Assembly (NCBI GenBank): GCA_002359025.1
Contig: DEPZ01000062.1
Location: 1 to 16,417, forward strand
From: Erysipelotrichaceae bacterium UBA3379
Lineage (GTDB): Bacteria > Bacillota_I > Bacilli_A > Erysipelotrichales > Coprobacillaceae
Direction of reading: 5' to 3'
DNA length: 16,417 nt
The notes beneath the pieces were generated by a model that saw only the letters and a list, made by a program, of their open reading frames with translations, did not search any database and was not told the DNA's origin. The translations under genes were made by a program, and so were the position numbers. Shown piece after piece: positions 14,006-16,417 of the stretch; the stretch's first letter is position 1, and every line of letters starts with the position of its first letter.

Positions 14006-15397
14006 ATGAAGATAGTAGATAAAATGAAAGATGAACAATTAGGTATGGCGCTTATATATAACTTTACAAAAGGATATCAAAAACCTGTGCCAATGGAATT
14101 ATATGATATTGTACTACCACTACTTTATCATGATATTTTTAGAGAAGAAGTTTTAAAACATGCGACATTACATGATTGTATTCAATCATGTCTTCAACAA
14201 GAAGAAAACTTTAAAGAAAATATACTAACAAATATAGAAAATTATCAAACAATGACATCTAAAGCATTAGGTGTTGCTATGATACAACATATCTTAAACT
14301 TTCAAATTGTTGATCAAACAATGTGTGGTATTGCTTTAGAAACATCTATTTTAGATTTAAATGAAGCAAAAAGACTAGGTGAAATGTTACAAGGTTTACA
14401 ATTAAAAGATGTTATGAATCTATTAAAAAAAGGTGATAAAACAATAGTTGTATTACAAAGAGATACAGTAGGTAAAGATATCGATTTTAAGCCTTTTGAA
14501 TCTCTTGGTAATGTTATTTATTATGCTCAAACATCTCAAGATGAAGTTAGAGAAAGAATAAAGAATGCCCATATTGTCATTACAAATAAGAATATAATGG
14601 ATAAGGATGTCTTACAAGGATTAGACCAATTAGAATTGATTTGTTTAACAGCGACAGGAACAAACAATATCGATCTAGAATATTGTAAACAACATGGAAT
14701 TAAAGTTGCAAATGTGAAAGGATATTCTACTGATACGGTTGCTCAACATACATTATCTTTATTAATGCATTTAGTAGAAAAGAACAAATACTATGATCAT
14801 TATGTCAAAAGTAAAGAATATTCAAGAAATCAAAGTTTTAGTTATTTTGATAACAGATTCCATGATATTTCATCTATGACTTGGGGGATTGTTGGTCTAG
14901 GTGATATTGGTAGAAAAGTTGCATTAATTGCAAAGACTATGGGAGCAAAAGTACAATACTATTCTACAAGTGGTCAAAACACAACAACAGATTATCAACA
15001 AGTGAATTTTGAAACACTATTAAAATCTTCTGATATTATTACAATACATGCACCATTAAATGAAAAAACACATTATCTTTTTGATGAAAAAGCATTAAGA
15101 CAAATGAAAAAAGATGCTTATTTAATTAATGTAGGACGTGGTGGAATTATAGAAGAAAAGGCTTTGGTGAAAGTCCTCAATGAAGGACATTTGGCAGGAG
15201 TAGGTTTGGATGTTTTTGAACATGAACCATTATTAGAAGATGATATTCTATTTCATATTAAAGATATGGATAAAGTTATTTTTACTCCTCATATTGCTTG
15301 GGGTTCAGTAGAATCACGTACAAGATGTGTACATGAAGTCTATGAAAATATTCTTGCTTATTTAAAAGGAGAAAGTAGAAATATTGTAAATGAGTAA
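14006..15397 (+). CDS. D-isomer-specific 2-hydroxyacid dehydrogenase with extra N-terminal domain
   Basis: 463 residues, about 140 longer than the usual ~320. Residues about 145-463 are a complete NAD-dependent D-2-hydroxyacid dehydrogenase. The substrate-domain edge is ATGTNNIDLEYC (216-227) and the Rossmann motif GLGDIG (297-302). The catalytic residues are Arg378 in NVGRGG, Glu407 in DVFEHEP and His429 in TPHIAW. It should reduce a 2-oxoacid such as hydroxypyruvate or glyoxylate, substrate unknown. Residues 1-140 are an additional helical domain with LGMALIYNFTKGYQ (12-25) and LYDIVLPLLYHDIFREEVL (32-50), which resembles the middle component of ABC-three-component systems by pattern only. 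AGGGGG precedes the ATG. A terminator follows directly, so it is the last gene of the pair. Confidence 0.88.
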   Translation: MKIVDKMKDEQLGMALIYNFTKGYQKPVPMELYDIVLPLLYHDIFREEVLKHATLHDCIQSCLQQEENFKENILTNIENYQTMTSKALGVAMIQHILNFQIVDQTMCGIALETSILDLNEAKRLGEMLQGLQLKDVMNLLKKGDKTIVVLQRDTVGKDIDFKPFESLGNVIYYAQTSQDEVRERIKNAHIVITNKNIMDKDVLQGLDQLELICLTATGTNNIDLEYCKQHGIKVANVKGYSTDTVAQHTLSLLMHLVEKNKYYDHYVKSKEYSRNQSFSYFDNRFHDISSMTWGIVGLGDIGRKVALIAKTMGAKVQYYSTSGQNTTTDYQQVNFETLLKSSDIITIHAPLNEKTHYLFDEKALRQMKKDAYLINVGRGGIIEEKALVKVLNEGHLAGVGLDVFEHEPLLEDDILFHIKDMDKVIFTPHIAWGSVESRTRCVHEVYENILAYLKGESRNIVNE

Positions 15398-15423
15398 AAC
15401 ACTTCATTAGAGGTGTTTTTTTT
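15398..15423 (+). terminator. Terminator after the dehydrogenase gene
   Basis: AACACTTC (15398-15405) pairs with GAGGTGTT (15410-15417, one G-T pair) over an ATTA loop, followed by six Ts. Confidence 0.85.
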
Positions 15424-15440
15424 CTATAAATAATGATAAA

Positions 15441-15986
15441 ATGAGTTTAGAAAGAGAGATGAGAGATATGGGAGGATTAAGTGTACTGATTATTATGGGA
15501 TTATTGACATCAATATTCTTATTTTTTATGGCAATATTTCTATTTATTGTTATATATACTGTAATAAGTTATATTTTTGAAAGTATGGCTGTTGTAGATA
15601 TGAGTAGGCATCTAGGGTATAAGCAGCCATATAGAGGATGGATTCCATTTTATAATAAATATCTTTTATCAAAGATTGCTAACTGTCATGTGATTGGAAT
15701 CATTGTTTCAATACTTTCTTTTGTTGAGGTATTGATGGCAATATATATGTACACTCAAGGGACAATGAATATATTATTATTCATTCTATTTATATTGTTA
15801 TTGTCTATAAGTTTCATTTTAGATACAATTGTTGCTTATAAGATATTAAAAAGAGTTTCAGAGAAATACTGTGATCTATTCATTGTTATAAATGTATTAA
15901 CATTAGGTATTTTTAGACCAATTCTATTATTTATTTTAAGAAATAGGTTAAATGATGAAACAAGTTATAAAAGTGAGAATATCTGA
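15441..15986 (+). CDS. Small multi-pass membrane protein (DUF5684-like)
   Basis: Up to 181 residues with about four hydrophobic segments: a long one near 12-47, then about 92-113, 116-142 and 154-174. Between the first and second is a cytoplasmic-looking loop, SRHLGYKQPYRGWIPFYNKYLLSKIA, whose G-W-x-P-x-Y-N pattern recalls the DUF5684-type family of bacterial membrane proteins with no assigned function. The start is uncertain. ATG 15441 has no ribosome-binding site, only a TATAAA / GATAAAAT-like stretch upstream that could be a -10 box. ATG 15459 and ATG 15468 follow purine-rich AGAAAGAGAG and GAGAGATGAG and may be the real starts. Its end overlaps the next gene. Confidence 0.65.
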   Translation: MSLEREMRDMGGLSVLIIMGLLTSIFLFFMAIFLFIVIYTVISYIFESMAVVDMSRHLGYKQPYRGWIPFYNKYLLSKIANCHVIGIIVSILSFVEVLMAIYMYTQGTMNILLFILFILLLSISFILDTIVAYKILKRVSEKYCDLFIVINVLTLGIFRPILLFILRNRLNDETSYKSENI

Positions 15987-16356
15987 TATCCAACCCTCAC
16001 AATTTTATTTAAGTAGTAAAAAGATAAAAGACATACTCAAATGGTTTGATCCTCATGATTTATCTTGTTTTCAACCAGTATATATAAAGCAATTAGATCA
16101 TCATCTTATCTTTACAGATGGACATACACGAGCATGGGTTGCTTATACATATGGACTGACTCATATACCTGCTATATATGATGAAGACAAAGAAGATTGG
16201 CAATTCTATCAAAGATGTGTTGATGAATGTATTCATCAAGGTATTTATTGTATAAGTGATTTAAAGTCAAGAATACTTTTATCTCGTGATTATGAAAAAT
16301 ATTGGATACAATGGTGTGAAGAGGAAGCATCAAAAATTAGAAATAAAGATATTTGA
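15952..16356 (+). CDS. ParB/sulfiredoxin-fold protein of unknown function
   Basis: A 134-residue stand-alone domain of the ParB N-terminal / sulfiredoxin-like superfamily. It opens with VRISDIQPSQFYLSSKKI and carries IFTDGHTRAWVAYTYG with Asp56-Gly57-His58-Thr59-Arg60. This corresponds to the D-G-x-x-R phosphate/nucleotide-binding loop of the superfamily. There is no ParB helix-turn-helix or dimerisation domain, so a chromosome-partitioning role is unlikely. The C-terminal third is helical and rich in Trp, Cys and Glu. It begins inside the membrane-protein gene, overlapping by 35 bases in another frame, with only a weak AGG upstream; ATG 15955 is an alternative. Small proteins like this are common in low-GC Gram-positives and uncharacterised. 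Confidence 0.7.
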   Translation: MMKQVIKVRISDIQPSQFYLSSKKIKDILKWFDPHDLSCFQPVYIKQLDHHLIFTDGHTRAWVAYTYGLTHIPAIYDEDKEDWQFYQRCVDECIHQGIYCISDLKSRILLSRDYEKYWIQWCEEEASKIRNKDI

Positions 16357-16386
16357 ATGTTAATGTGAATATAATCAATCGATTTA

Positions 16387-16407
16387 AAACTAGCGTTGCT
16401 AGTTTTT
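16387..16407 (+). terminator. Terminator at the right edge
   Basis: AAACTAGC (16387-16394) and GCTAGTTT (16398-16405) form an 8-bp stem with a three-base loop and a short T-rich tail. It closes the membrane protein / ParB-like pair. Confidence 0.7.
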
Positions 16408-16417
16408 ATTTATATGA

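Noticed and set aside
15952..16356. Chromosome-partitioning ParB
   Set aside because: Only the small N-terminal fold is present; there is no helix-turn-helix, no ParA partner and no parS-like site seen nearby.
1..16417. CRISPR arrays, tRNA or rRNA genes, prophage genes
   Set aside because: No regularly spaced repeats, no cloverleaf-like sequences with CCA ends, and no rRNA-conserved blocks or phage structural genes were seen in any region.

Overview
The window looks like chromosomal DNA from a very AT-rich, low-GC Gram-positive bacterium (Bacillota). Strong GGAGG-type ribosome-binding sites, an ECF thiamine transporter subunit behind a TPP riboswitch, a T-box leader on asnS, a rex regulator and an acetate kinase all point to a fermentative gut anaerobe. 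The Erysipelotrichales / Coprobacillaceae group is my best guess, judged from protein style only; no rRNA or tRNA gene is present to prove it.

Layout. (a) 1-305: an element with imperfect inverted-repeat ends, each carrying an inward-pointing terminator-like hairpin, around a tiny acidic ORF. It looks like a MITE or a collapsed insertion sequence. (b) 306-771: AT-rich gene-free DNA with a good promoter and an 11-bp inverted repeat. (c) 772-3998: a same-strand cluster of a CatA-type chloramphenicol acetyltransferase, a DHFR/RibD-like reductase, a KptA/Tpt1 RNA 2'-phosphotransferase and a large TPR protein. (d) 4053-6103: a Cof-type HAD phosphatase converging on acetate kinase across a bidirectional terminator. 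(e) 6141-6954: a divergent regulatory region with phased A-tracts, then a TPP riboswitch and thiT. (f) 7003-10712: a tight operon of a DUF402 nucleoside phosphatase, tsaE, tsaB, rimI, tsaD and rex. (g) 10725-12455: an Asn T-box leader, asnS and its terminator. (h) 12524-15423: a metallophosphoesterase with an unrecognised N-terminal domain, then a 2-hydroxyacid dehydrogenase with an extra N-terminal helical domain. (i) 15441-16407: a small membrane protein overlapping a ParB/sulfiredoxin-fold protein.

How the genes work together. tsaE, tsaB and tsaD form the enzyme complex for t6A37 tRNA modification (TsaC is not in the window), with rimI as the usual neighbour. Rex would sense NADH/NAD+ and may control fermentation genes, but I see no Rex operator in front of ackA. 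Two classical RNA switches are present: thiamine pyrophosphate controls thiT, and uncharged tRNA-Asn controls asnS.

The least ordinary parts are the inverted-repeat element at the left edge, the KptA/TPR neighbourhood, and the 12.5-15.4 kb pair. In that pair the dehydrogenase carries an N-terminal module resembling the middle component of ABC-three-component systems, and the phosphoesterase carries an unassigned 190-residue domain. No complete new defence system is visible; this is a candidate for a domain search, not a demonstrated system.
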